Shown: positions 17,201 through 28,274 of the stretch, in pieces
How positions within the stretch are numbered: position 1 is the stretch's first letter
Layout: each line of letters opens with the position of its first letter
DNA from: Eriocheir sinensis
Lineage: Eukaryota; Arthropoda; Malacostraca; Decapoda; Varunidae
DNA: 64,000 bases
Direction: 5' to 3'
NCBI RefSeq assembly: GCF_024679095.1
Contig: NW_026111837.1
Location: 232,001-296,000 of the forward strand
Program-made: the position numbers and the translations under genes
Notes under the pieces: generated by a model
The model's database searches: none
Told to the model about the DNA's origin: nothing
Seen by the model: the letters and a program-made list of their open reading frames with translations, nothing else

Positions 17201-20200
17201 ACAACAGAATACAACAGAATAAAAGAGAATACAACAGAATACAACAGAATAAAAGAGAATACAACAGAATACAACAGAATAAAAGAGAATACAACAGAAT
17301 ACAACAGAATAAAAGAGAATACAAAAGAATACAACAGAATAAAAGATAATACAACAGAATACAACAGAATAAAAGATAATACAACAGAATACAACAGAAT
17401 AAAAGATAATACAACAGAATAAAAGATAATACAACAGAATACAACAGAATAAAAGAGAATACAACAGAATAAAAGAGAATACAACAGAATACAACAGAAT
17501 AAAAGAGAATACAACAGAATACAACAGAATAAAAGAGAATACAACAGAATAAAAGAGAATACAACAGAATACAACAGAATAAAAGATAATACAACAGAAT
17601 ACAACAGAATAAAAGAGAATACAACAGAATACAACAGAATAAAAGATAATACAACAGAATACAACAGAATAAAAGATAATACAACAGAATACAACAGAAT
17701 AAAAGATAATACAACAGAATACAACAGAATAAAAGAGAATACAACAGAATACAACAGAATAAAAGAGAATACAACAGAATAAAAGAGAATACAACAGAAT
17801 AAAAGATAATACAACAGAATACAACAGAATAAAAGAGAATACAACAGAATACAACAGAATAAAAGAGAATACAACAGAATACAACATAATAAAAGAGAAT
17901 ACAACAGAATACAACAGAATAAAAGAGAATACAACAGAATACAACAGAATACAACAGAATAAAAGAGAATACAACAGAATAAAAGAGAATACAACAGAAT
18001 ACAACAGAATAAAAGAGAATACAACAGAATACAACAGAATACAACAGAATAAAAGAGAATACAACAGAATACAACAGAATAAAAGAGAATACAACAGAAT
18101 ACAACAGAATACAACAGAATACAACAGAATAAAAGATAATACAACAGAATACAACAGAATAAAAGATAATACAACAGAATACAACAGAATAAAAGATAAT
18201 ACAACAGAATACAACAGAATAAAAGAGAATACAACAGAATAAAAGAGAATACAACAGAATAAAAGATAATACAACAGAATACAACAGAATAAAAGAGAAT
18301 ACAACAGAATACAACAGAATAAAAGAGAATACAACAGAATACAACAGAATAAAAGATAATACAACAGAATACAACAGAATACAACAGAATACAACAGAAT
18401 AAAAGAGAATACAACAGAATAAAAGAGAATACAACAGAATACAACAGAATAAAAGAGAATACAACAGAATTCAACAGAATAAAAGAGAATACAACAGAAT
18501 ACAACAGAATAAAAGAGAATACAACAGAATACAACAGAATAAAAGAGAATACAACAGAATACAACAGAATAAAAGAGAATATAACAGAATAAAAGAGAAT
18601 ACAACAGAATACAACAGAATAAAAGAGAATACAACAGAATACAACAGAATAAAAGAGAATACAACAGAATACAACAGAATAAGAGAATACAACAGAATAC
18701 AACATAATACAACAGAATAAAAGAGAATACAACAGAATAGAACAGAATAAAAGATAATACAACAGAATACAACAGAATAAAAGAGAATACAACAGAATAC
18801 AACAGAATAAAAGAGAATACAACAGAATAAAAGAGAATACAACAGAATAAAAGAGAATACAACAGAATACAACAGAATAAAAGAGAATACAACAGAATAC
18901 AACAGAATAAAAGAGAATACAACAGAATACAACAGAATACAACAGAATACAACAGAATAAAAGAGAATACAATAGAATACAACAGAAAAGAGAATACAAC
19001 AGAATACAACAGAATAAAAGAGAATACAACAGAATACAACAGAATAAAAGAGAATACAACAGAATACAACAGAATAAAAGATAATACAACAGAATACAAC
19101 AGAATAAAAGAGAATACAACAGAATACAACAGAATAAAAGAGAATACAACAGAATACAACAGAATAAAAGAGAATACAACAGAATACAACAGAATAAAAG
19201 AGAATACAACAGAATAAAAGAGAATACAACAGAATAAAAGAGAATACAACAGAATACAACAGAATAAAAGAGAATACAACAGAATACAACAGAATAAAAG
19301 AGAATACAACAGAATACAACAGAATAAAAGAGAATACAACAGAATACAACAGAATAAAAGAGAATACAACAGAATAAAAGAGAATACAACAGAATACAAC
19401 AGAATAAAAGAGAACACAACAGAATAAAAGAGAATACAACAGAATACAACAGAATAAAAGAGAATACAACAGAATACAACAGAATAAAAGATAATACAAC
19501 AGAATACAACAGAATAAAAGAGAATACAACAGAATACAACAGAATAAAAGATAATACAACAGAATACAACAGCATAAAAGAGAATACAACAGAATACAAC
19601 AGAATAAAAGAGAATACAACAGAACACAACAGAATACAACAGAATAAAAGAGAATACAACAGAATACAACAGAATAAAAGAGAATACAACAGAATACAAC
19701 AGAATAAAAGAGAATACAACAGAATACAACAGAATAAAAGAGAATGCAACAGAACACAACAGAATACAACAGAATAAAAGAGAATACAACAGAATAAAAG
19801 AGAATACAACAGAATACAACAGAATAAAAGAGAATACAACAGAATACAACAGAATAAAAGAGAATACAACAGAATACAACAGAATAAAAGAGAATACAAC
19901 AGAATAAAAGAGAATACAACAGAATACAACAGAATAAAAGAGAATACAACAGAATAAAAGAGAATACAACAGAATACAACAGAATAAAAGAGAATACAAC
20001 AGAATAAAAGAGAATAAAAGAGAATACAACAGAATACAACCGAATAAAAGAGAATACAACAGAATACAACAGAATACAAGAGAATACAACAGAATACAAC
20101 AGAATAAAAGAGAATACAACAGAATACAACAGATTAAAAGAGAATACAACAGAATACAACAGAATAAAAGAGAATACAACAGAATACAACAGAATACAAC

Positions 20201-21597
20201 AGAATAAAAGAGAATACAACAGAATACAACAGAATAAAAGAGAATTCAACAGAATACAACAGAATAAAAGAGAATACAACAGAATACAACAGAATAAAAG
20301 AGAATACAACAGAATACAACAGAATAAAAGAGAATACAACAGAATAAAAGAGAATACAACAGAATACAACAGAATAAAAGAGAATACAACAGAATAGAAC
20401 AGAATACAACAGAATAAAAGATAATACAACAGAATACAACAGAATAAAAGAGAATACAGCAGAATACAACAGAATAAAAGATAATACAACAGAATACAAC
20501 AGAATAAAAGAGAATACAACAGAATACAACAGAATAAAAGAGAATACAACAGAATAAAAGATAATACAACAGAATACAACAGAATAAAAGAGAATACAAC
20601 AGAATACAACAGAATAAAAGAGAATACAACAGAATACAACAGAATAAAAGATAATACAACAGAATACAACAGAATAAAAGAGAATACAACAGAATACAAC
20701 AGAATAAAAGAGAATACAACAGAATACAACAGAATAAAAGAGAATACAACAGAATACAACAGAATAAAAGAGAATACAACAGAATACAACAGAATACAAC
20801 AGAATAAAAGATAATACAACAGAATACAACAGAATAAAAGAGAATACAACAGAATACAACAGAATAAAAGAGAATACAACAGAATACCACAGAATAAAAG
20901 ATAATACAACAGAATAAAAGATAATACAACAGAATACAACAGAATAAAAGAGAATACAACAGAATACAACAGAATAAAAGAGAATACAACAGAATACAAC
21001 AGAATAAAAGATAATACAACAGAATACAACAGAATAAAAGAGAATACAACAGAATACAACATAATACAACAGAATAAAAGATAATACAACAGAATACAAC
21101 AGAATAAAAGAGAATACAACAGAATAAAAGATAATACAACAGAATACAACAGAATAAAAGAGAATACAACAGAACACAATAGAATACAACAGAATAAAAG
21201 AGAATACAACAGAATACAACAGAAAAGAGAATACAACAGAATACAACAGAATAAAAGAGAATACAACAGAATACAACAGAATAAAAGAGAATACAACAGA
21301 ATACAACAGAATAAAAGATAATACAACAGAATACAACAGAATAAAAGAGAATACAACAGAATACAACAGAATAAAAGATAATACAACAGAATACAACATA
21401 ATACAACAGAATAAAAGAGAATACAACAGAATACAACAGAATACAACAGAATAAAAGATAATACAACAGAATACAACAGAATAAAAGAGAATACAACAGA
21501 ATACAACAGAATAAAAGAGAATACAACAGAATAAAAGAGAATACAACAGAATACAACAGAATAAAAGAGAATACAACAGAATACAACAGAATAAAAG

Positions 21598-21784
21598 AGT
21601 CCAGCACATGATCAGGCCATGGTGAACTCATACCACGAGTCTAGCACATGATCAGGCCATGGTGAACTTCTTACAAGAGTCTAGCACATGATCTGGCCGT
21701 GGTGACCTTATACCACGAGTCTAGCACATGCTCGGGCAGTGGTGAACACATATCATGAGTCTAGCACATGATCAGGCCTTGGTA
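21598..21784 (+). repeat. 40-bp satellite array S (first copy, about 4.6 units)
   Basis: These are tandem 40-bp units with the core CACGAGTCTAGCACATGATC followed by a GGCCGTGGTGA-type half. The left edge fuses directly to the 10-bp satellite and shares GAG at the joint. The right edge passes into the C-rich array through a GGCCTTGGTAACTACG joint that recurs at about 44.39 kb and, inverted, at about 62.09 kb. Confidence 0.9.
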
Positions 21785-22284
21785 ACTACGAATTACACTT
21801 GCTCCCACTAGCCCCACCAATTACCGTTAACCCCAGCCCCTTTTAATTATCACCACGCAATTTACTAACCCCATTTCCCCTTATTCGATACCGAACATGA
21901 CCTAATTACGAATTCCACATACTCCCAATAGCCCCCCCCCCTTTACCCTAACTCCCCGCTCCCTCTGGTTATCACCACGCAATTTACTGTACCCATTTAC
22001 CCAGTATTCGACACCTCAAATGACCTATTTTCGAGTTTGACCTACTCCCATTAGCCCCCCCCCCATTACCGTTAACAACCGCCCCTTTTAATTATCAGCA
22101 CGCAATTTACTGACCCCATTTACCCCTTTTTCGCAAACGAATATGACCTAATTACGAGCTCCACCTTCTCCCATTAACCCCCCCCCCTTTATTATTAACC
22201 CATGCCCCCTCTAATTATCACCACGCAATTTACTGACCCCATTAACCCCCTACTCGACACCCCATATGACCAATTTCCGAATTC
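21785..22284 (+). repeat. C-rich tandem array A, about 122-bp period, four units
   Basis: Each unit contains runs of C (7-9), an ACGCAATTTACTGACCCC-type core and a 'TATTCGA..CC..CATGACCTA' segment. Core starts at 21859, 21981, 22103 and 22227 give a spacing of 122-124 bp. The block ends where the GTAGATCTTCTTCC connector to the hairpin block begins. No coding potential was seen. Confidence 0.9.
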
Positions 22285-23014
22285 TAGTATGTAGATCTTC
22301 TTCCTCCTCTTGAGGCCTTATAACGTTGCTGTGCACAGTAACCACTGCATCATGGAGCAGGGTCTTCTTCCTCTTCTTCTTTTGACCAATCACACAACAC
22401 CCAATCTTATGAATTGCTGTTTTCTTATTCTACCCTAATGCGTGAAATCGAGCTAGGTTAAGTTAAAGGAACAGCAATTCATAAGGTTGGGTGTTGTGTC
22501 GACATGAATGGAAAAAGTGATATTTCTCGCTTAATGTTTACTCTGAACTTTGCAAAAGGTACCTAATCGATGCAGAAAACTCCGACTAATCGAATGGTAC
22601 ACTCAGAATTGCTCTAAGATAAAAACTAACGGATAAATTTGCATATAATTATCAGGAATGTTCTTTTTTTTTTTTTTTTACAGAAAAAAAACGCTTTTTT
22701 TCCTTTTTATATTTCCCAGAGGCATTTCACCTTATGTAGAAAAGGATGAGGAAGCAGTTCATGGCCTGATATCAACGCCCCAGGCAAAATTAACAGTGTT
22801 TGTGGGTGTGGTCGCCTTTTGCGAAAAACAAGAAAAGTTGAATTTTATCGCTAAGTTTTTTGTATGAATTTTGAAATGGGCACCTACCCCATGCAGAAAC
22901 GTCCGTCGAATCGAATGGTACTTTCAGAATTGCTTAACAATGAACGCTAATGGAGTTATTGTCATTTCACGATGTATTTGATTGGCTATTTTTATAAAAA
23001 TAAAATAAAATTAA
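22285..23014 (+). repeat. Hairpin block C1 (connector, hairpin, monomer)
   Basis: A connector of about 105 bp has the GTGCAC palindrome and CTTCTTCCTC pyrimidine stretches. It precedes the hairpin at 22392-22499. The hairpin is followed by sequence related to the roughly 320-bp monomer: GAATCGAATGGTACAC near the start, then 'TTTACAG plus an A-run', the GAGGCATTTCA stretch, GATGAGGAAG, and GGGTGTGGTCGCC in place of the usual GGGGTATGGTCCCC. A T-run of about 16 sits near 22665-22679. Short open frames here are not conserved as proteins. Confidence 0.85.
22392..22499 (+). repeat. 108-nt hairpin, copy 1
   Basis: Two 51-nt arms flank the 6-nt loop TGAAAT. The arms read ACACAACACCCAATCTTATG at the outside left and the matching GGTTGGGTGTTGTGT at the outside right. 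Several non-Watson-Crick positions are T opposite G, so an RNA copy of this strand would pair by G-U wobble. This copy is more diverged at the stem tip than later ones. Confidence 0.9.
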
Positions 23015-23636
23015 GCCATTTCCGTATTCCACCTACTTACACTAGCCCCTTACATTACGGTCAACCTCATCCCCCTTTAATTATCACCACGCAAATTACT
23101 GACCCGATTTATTCCTTATTCGACACCTGACATGACCTATTTTCGAATTCCACCTATTCCAATTTTCCCCACTATTACTTTTCACCACCGCCCCCTTTAA
23201 TTATCACCACGCAATTTACTGACCCCATTTACTCCCTATTCGAACCGAACATGACCTAATTATGAATTCCACCTACTCCCAATAATCCCGCCTACTTAAC
23301 CTAACTCCCCGCCCCCTCTGATTATCACCACGCAATTTGCTGACCCTATTTAACCAGTATTCGACACCTCACATGACCTATTATCGTGTTTCACCTACTC
23401 CCATTAGCCCCCCTAATTACCGTTAACCCCCGCCCCCTTTAATTATTACAACGGAATTTACTGACCCCATTTATCTCTTTTTCGATACCGAATATGACCT
23501 AATTACGAATTCCAGTTACTCCCATTAGCCCCCCACACATTGTTATGAGCCTCCGCCCCCTCTAATTATCGCCACGCAATTTACTGACCCCATTAACCCC
23601 CTACTCGACACCCCATATAACCTATTTCCAAATTCT
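23015..23636 (+). repeat. C-rich array A2, about five units
   Basis: This is the same family as 21785-22284. Units are separated by CATGACCTA-type boundaries, and each carries the GCAATTTACTGACCCC-type core. It lies directly after the monomer of block C1 and before the connector of block C2. Nothing else was seen in it. Confidence 0.88.
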
Positions 23637-24594
23637 AGCATCTAGATCTTTTTTCTCTTCTAGAGGCCTTATAACGGAGCTATGCACAGTAACCACTGCA
23701 TCGCGGAGGAAGGTCTTCTTCCTCTTCATCTTTTGACCCATCACACAACACCCAATCTAATGAATTGCTGTTTTCTTACTCTAACCTAATCGAAATCGAG
23801 TTAGGTTAAAGTAAGGGAACAGCATTTCATAAGCTTGGGTGTTGTGTCGACATGAACGGAGATTGTGATATTTCTCGCCTAGTTTTTACTCTGAACTTTG
23901 CAAAGCGTATCTAATCGGTGGAGAAAACTCCGACGAATCGAATGGTACACTCAGAAATGCCTTAAGATAAAAACTAATGGATATATTTGCATATAACTAT
24001 CAGGAATGTTCGCGGATTTTTTTGATTTACAGAAAAAAACGCTTTTATTCCTTTATCTATTTCCCAGAGGCATTTCATCTTATGTAGAAAAGGATGAGGA
24101 AGCCGTTCATTGCCTGAAGTCAACGCCCCAGGCAAAATTAACTGTGTTTGGGGGTATGGTCCCCTTTTCCGAAAGACAAGAAAAGATGAATTTTATCGGT
24201 AACTTTTTAGTATGAACTTTGAAATGGGCACCTACCCCATGCAGAAACGTCCGCCGAATCGAATGGAAAAACCGCTTTTATTCCTTTTTCTATTTCCCAG
24301 AGGCATTTCATCATATGTAGAAAAGGATGAGGAAGTCGTTCATGGCCTGAAAGCAACGCCCCAGGAAAAATGAACAGTGTTTGGGGGTATGGTCCCCTTT
24401 TCGAAAAACAAGAAAAGATGAGTTTTATCGTCTACTTTTTAGTATGAACTTTGAAATGGGCACCTACCCCATGCAGAAACGTACGTCGAATCGAATGGTA
24501 ATTTCAGAATTGCTTTACGAGGAACGCTAATAGAGTTATTGTCATTTCACGATGTATATAATTAGGCTATTTAAAATAAAGAAATAAATAAATA
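23637..24594 (+). repeat. Hairpin block C2 with duplicated monomer segment
   Basis: The connector, hairpin (23743-23847) and monomer are followed by a second, partial monomer copy from about 24260. The AGAGGCATTTCATC and GATGAGGAAG segments therefore occur twice. The two short open frames that result (about 69 codons) are translations of the repeat and share no motif with known proteins. Confidence 0.85.
23743..23847 (+). repeat. 108-nt-class hairpin, copy 2 (about 105 nt)
   Basis: This has the same stem-loop architecture as copy 1, with slightly shortened arms near the loop. The loop side reads ATCGAGTTAGGTT. Confidence 0.85.
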
Positions 24595-24980
24595 AAGCCA
24601 TTTCCGTATTCCACCTTCTCCCATTAGCCCACCCCATTACTATCAACCTCAATCCCCCTTTAATTATCACCACTCAAATTAATGATCCGATTTACTCCCT
24701 ATTCGACACCTGACATGACCTATTTTCCAATTCCACCTATTCCCATTAGCCCCCCCCATTACTTTTCACCCCCGCCCCCTTTAATTATCTCCACGAAATT
24801 TACTGACCCCATTTACTCCCTATTCGACACCGAACATCACCTAATTAAGAACTCCACCTACCCTCATTAACTCCCCCCCCCTTTATTATCAACCCCCGCC
24901 CCCTCTAATTATCACCACGCAATTTACTGACCCCATTAACCCCCTACTCGACACCCCATATAACCTATTTCCGAATTATA
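24595..24980 (+). repeat. C-rich array A3, about three units
   Basis: Units carry poly-C runs and the AATTTACTGACCCC core. One core is altered to AATTAATGATCC (near 24680). The array ends before the connector of block C3. No gene was seen. Confidence 0.86.
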
Positions 24981-25697
24981 GCATCTAGATCTTCTTTCTC
25001 TTCTCGAGGCCTTATAACGGAGATATGCACGGTAACCACTGTATCGCGGAGCAAGGTCTTCTTCCTCTTCTTTTTTTGACCCATCAAACATCACCCAATC
25101 TTATGAATTGCTGTTTTCTTACTCTAACGTAACTCGTGAAATCGAGTTAGGTTAGGCTAATGGAACGGAAATTCATAAGTATGGGTGTTGTGTCGACGTG
25201 TATTGAAGATGTGATATTTCTCGCTTAGTTTTTACTCTGAACTTTGCAAAGGGTACCTAATCGATGCTGAAAACTCCAACGAATCGAATGGTACACTCAG
25301 AATTGCTCTAAGGTAAAAACTAGCGGATATATTTGCTTAAAAGTATCAGGAATGTTCGGCTATTTTTTTGATTTACAGAAAATACCGCTTTTATTCCTTT
25401 TTTTTTTATTTTCCAGAGGCATTTCATCTTATGTAGAAAAGGATGAGGAAGCCGTTCATTGCCTGAAGTCAACGCCCCAGGCAAAATTAACTGTGTTTGG
25501 GGGTATGGTCCCCTTTGCGAAAAACAAGAAAAGATGAATTCTATCGCTTAGTTTTTATTATGAACTTTGAAATGGGCACCTACCCCATGCAGAAACGTCC
25601 GCCGAATCGAATGGTACTTTGGGAATTGCTTTACGATGAACGCTAACGGAGTTAATGTCATTTTACGATGTATTTTATATAAAAAAAACAAAATGAA
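24981..25697 (+). repeat. Hairpin block C3
   Basis: The order is connector, hairpin (25086-25193), then one monomer with the GGGGTATGGTCCCC mark near 25500. The 3' part ends in an A-rich stretch (AAAAAAAACAAAATG) before the next C-rich array. Confidence 0.85.
25086..25193 (+). repeat. 108-nt hairpin, copy 3 (two TTAGG units in stem)
   Basis: This is a 51+6+51 layout with the outermost pairs eroded on the left (AAACATCACCC). The right arm near the loop reads GAGTTAGGTTAGG, two consecutive TTAGG units. The left arm carries an AACGTAACTCG version. Confidence 0.85.
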
Positions 25698-26205
25698 GTC
25701 ATTTCCGTATTCCACCTACTCCCATTAGCCCTCTTCCATTACCATCAACCTCATCCCCCCTTAATTATCACCACGCAATTTACTAACCCCATTTACTCCC
25801 TATTCGACACCGAACATGACCTAATTACGAATTCCACCTACTCCCAATAGCACCCCCTCCTTACCCTAGCCCCCCGCCCCCTCTGATTATCACCACGCAA
25901 TTTATTGACCCCCTTTAACTAGTATTCGACACCTCACATGACCTATTTTCGAGCTTCACTTACTCCCATTAGTCCTCCCCAATTACCGTTAAATCCCGCC
26001 CCCTTTAATTATCTCCATGCAATTTACTAACCCCTTTTATCCCTTTTTCGATACCGAACATGCCCTAACTACGAATTCCAATTACTCCCATTAGCCCCCC
26101 ACACATTATTATGAACCTCCGCCCCCTCTAATTATCACCACGCAATTTACTGACCCCATTAACCCTCTACTCGACACCCCATATGACCTATTTCCGAATT
26201 ATAAA
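25698..26205 (+). repeat. C-rich array A4, about four units
   Basis: Four units of the roughly 122-bp C-rich family alternate 'CGACACCGAACATGACC' and 'CGACACCTCACATGACC' endings. No other feature was seen. Confidence 0.87.
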
Positions 26206-26548
26206 ATCTAGACCTTCTTTCTCTTCTTGAGGCCTTATAACGGAGCTATGCACAATAACCACTGCATTGCTGAGCAAGGTCTTCTTCTTCTTCTTCTTTT
26301 GACCCATCACACAACACCCAATCTTATGAATTGCTGTTTTCTTACTCTAACCTAACTCGTGAAATCGAGTTAGGTTAGGCTAATGGAACAGCAATTCATA
26401 AGTATGGGTGTTGTGTCGACGTGTATGGAAAATGTGATATTTCTCGCTTAGTTTTTACTTTGAACTTTGCAAAGGGTACCTAATCGATGCAGAAAACTCC
26501 GACGAATCGAATGGTACACTCAGAATTGTTCTAAGATAAAAACTAACG
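26206..26548 (+). repeat. Hairpin block C4, left part (interrupted by an island)
   Basis: The connector, hairpin (26309-26416) and the first 130 bp of the monomer are present. The monomer then breaks off after AAAACTAACGG. Its continuation resumes at about 28267, so the intervening 1.7 kb looks inserted, or replaced about 60-100 bp. Confidence 0.8.
26309..26416 (+). repeat. 108-nt hairpin, copy 4
   Basis: The length is exactly 51+6+51. The loop is TGAAAT, closed by ACTCG/CGAGT. The stem contains CTAACCTAACTCG on the left and GAGTTAGGTTAGG on the right. Mismatches are few and cluster in the middle third of the stem. Confidence 0.92.
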
Positions 26549-26844
26549 GGTATACTTTCATACTTTCATACTTTCCACGCACCATACACCACCGGAACAG
26601 CCTCCCTCTACAGACTGCGGTACAATAGACTCATTCAGAAAACCAATACACACTCACTTGTCATAACAACACACCAACACTAACAATTACACTTCCTTCA
26701 CTTCCCTCCCCTGCACACTCGGCTCCCCGGTCCCCCGAACAGCCAACACAAATATGCGTTTCATGCAACTGACAGCTGCCCGCCGCATTATAATATAGAT
26801 CCAGAATCAGTCCACAAAGGTAACTGGCAATCATGTGTGTTTGA

Positions 26845-27300
26845 GTGTGTGTTGGGTGTAATTCTAGAGTAATTCAGTGTGTTGGGTGTGATTCTGGAAC
26901 AACTCGGTGTTGGGTGTGATTCTGGAGCAATTCAGTGTGTGTTGGGTGTGATGCTGGAGGAATTCAATGTGTTGGGTGTGATTCAGGAGTAATTCAGTGT
27001 GTGTTGGGTGTGATGCTGGAGGAATTCAATGTGTTGGGTGTGATTCTGGAGGAGTTCAATGTGTTGGGTGTGATTTTGGAGCAATTCAGCGTGTGTTGGG
27101 TATGATTCTGGAGTAATTCAATGTGTTGGGTGTGATTCTGGAGAAATTCAATGTGTTGGGTGTGATTCTGGAGTAATTCAGTGTGTTGGGTGTGATTCTG
27201 GAGTAATTCAATGCGTTGGGTGTGATTCTGGAGTAATTCAGTGTGTTGGGTGTGATGCTGCAGCAATTCGGTGTGTTGGGTGTGATTCTTGAGTAATTTG
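26845..27300 (+). repeat. 30-bp minisatellite, about 15 units
   Basis: The unit is roughly GTGTTGGGTGTGATTCTGGA followed by GTAATTCAAT. Because 30 is a multiple of 3, minus-strand frames read a ten-residue repeat (ITPNTLNYSR type) without stops for about 100 codons. That openness is forced by the repeat, and I do not call it a gene. Confidence 0.92.
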
Positions 27301-27477
27301 GTTTCACTCGTGAAAGCCTGATTGACCTACTTTTTATCCTTTGGGAATAGGTTATGTGCGGCAGCCCAGAGCCAAAACAATGACTTGAGGCACTCAATCA
27401 TTAATGAAGACTAATGAAACGTGTAATAATTCCTGCGATGGTCAAATAGTAGCTTCAAAATAAGATGAAACACTCAC

Positions 27478-27746
27478 AGTCCAGCGGCGCCCTCAGACCG
27501 GGCATGGCGCCGCAGATTACAGGTATGGCACTGCCCTGGCACTGCGTGGGGCAGCAGTGTGGGGAGCCTGACCACCTCAAGCCCTGCAGGAGGCCATGGA
27601 GGGAGCTTTGGGGCGGGCTGAGGTGCCGAGGCGGGCTGGCGGTCTTCCTCTTGCTCTTGCTGTACAAAGGCCTGGCTGGGGAGAAATCCCGAGCCACCTG
27701 TGACATCAAGATCAGGATTAAGATCAAGCCTTCGTATCGGCACAAC
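27478..27746 (-). other. Candidate internal exon of an unrecognised gene (possibly captured)
   Basis: On the minus strand a pyrimidine-rich tract ends in TTGCTTATTACAG. A 269-nt GC-rich open segment follows, and then a strong donor-like GTGAGT (27477-27472). Read from its first base, the segment encodes about 89 residues, rich in P, Q, E and A (for example FLPSQAFVQQEQEED), with a CHTC pair near the end and no stop. A second minus frame and one plus frame are also open, so the reading is ambiguous. I recognise no domain. The GC content contrasts sharply with the AT-rich flanks, which supports an exon or exon fossil. No companion exon was identified. Confidence 0.3.
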
Positions 27747-27848
27747 CTGTAATAAGCAAAACAACACAAGCAGTATCCATTACAAATATTCCAATTCCCT
27801 ATTTCTTGCACACCACATCTTTGCCAGAAAACTCTTCATGGCTTCTAT

Positions 27849-27851
<3 letters not shown>

Positions 27852-27915
<64 letters not shown>
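27852..27915. repeat. Compound CT/GT dinucleotide microsatellite
   Basis: A run of about 18 TC dinucleotides passes directly into about 13 GT dinucleotides. GACT-type short repeats follow at about 27917-27985. Confidence 0.97.
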
Positions 27916-28229
27916 AGACTGACTGACTTTCTTAACGGATGGACTGACTGTCACTGACTGGCTGACTGAATAACTAACTGACTGAATGCACTGATATCCT
28001 CAAAAGTGCTGTCTTACGAGGGTGGACTTATAACTATTCCTGCGCGTCAGCTCATCTTGGGGGTCAGGGGTCAAGCTGTACTTAGCCAGGTTGTCCCTAC
28101 ATGAAAACTACACACATCAACCTTGACCTCGAATATATTATAAACTTGAAGTCAATGCATGGATATGTAAAGGTCATAATAAATTACTTTTTGAACATAA
28201 TGACATCTGTTTTCACTTTATAACACCTG

Positions 28230-28274
28230 TAGTAGTATATAGTAGTAGTAGTAGTAGTACGTAGTAGTAGTAGT
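28230..28274. repeat. AGT trinucleotide microsatellite at island edge
   Basis: Imperfect AGT repeats are interrupted by ATAT and ACGT. They mark the right edge of the island where the block C monomer resumes with TTGATTTACAG. Confidence 0.93.

Larger units (their letters stand above)
1..21597. repeat. 10-bp satellite array with two alternating unit types
   Basis: The whole stretch is tandem 10-bp units. The two main types are AATAAAAGAG and AATACAACAG, which differ at positions 5 and 8. An 11-bp type (AATACAAATAG) and T-ended types (AATAAAAGAT, AATACAACAT) also occur. The plus strand is A-rich and T-poor. The reverse complement of the main types has no stop codon, and 10 is not a multiple of 3, so all three minus frames stay open together for kilobases (for example 7.4-15.3 kb). 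This explains the apparent reading frames of up to 3433 codons made of Y, S, V, F, C, I and L. The array begins before the window. No unique sequence was seen inside it. Confidence 0.97.
26549..28266. other. Less repetitive island inside hairpin block C4
   Basis: Sequence unrelated to the surrounding modules begins with a short ATACTTTCATACTTTC duplication and ends in an AGT trinucleotide run. It contains apparently unique stretches (26590-26840, 27300-27850, 27950-28225), a 30-bp minisatellite, CT/GT and AGT microsatellites, and a GC-rich patch at 27480-27750. Its base composition and complexity differ from both flanks. It may be an inserted host segment or a captured gene fragment. No flanking target duplication could be defined by eye. 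Confidence 0.75.

Noticed and set aside
2079..20179. Minus-strand reading frames of up to 3433 codons rich in Y, S, V, F, C, I and L
   Set aside because: The 10-bp satellite has no stop codon on its minus strand. Three different frames are open over the same 8 kb, and the peptide simply repeats the unit. Neither composition nor structure suggests a protein.
1..21597. Telomeric array
   Set aside because: The unit is not TTAGG, TTAGGG or a known telomere variant. It joins another satellite internally and carries no terminal orientation signal.
22658..25537. Short plus-strand frames containing RGISSYVEKDEEAVH
   Set aside because: The segment is part of the roughly 320-bp monomer. The frame is broken differently in each copy and appears in decayed and partial monomers alike. 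Weakly protein-like, but not supported as a gene.
27465..27752. Plus-strand 95-codon frame with a leucine run (FLLLLLYKG) as a secreted peptide
   Set aside because: No promoter, splice or family support. The opposite strand has better splice-like boundaries over the same GC-rich segment.
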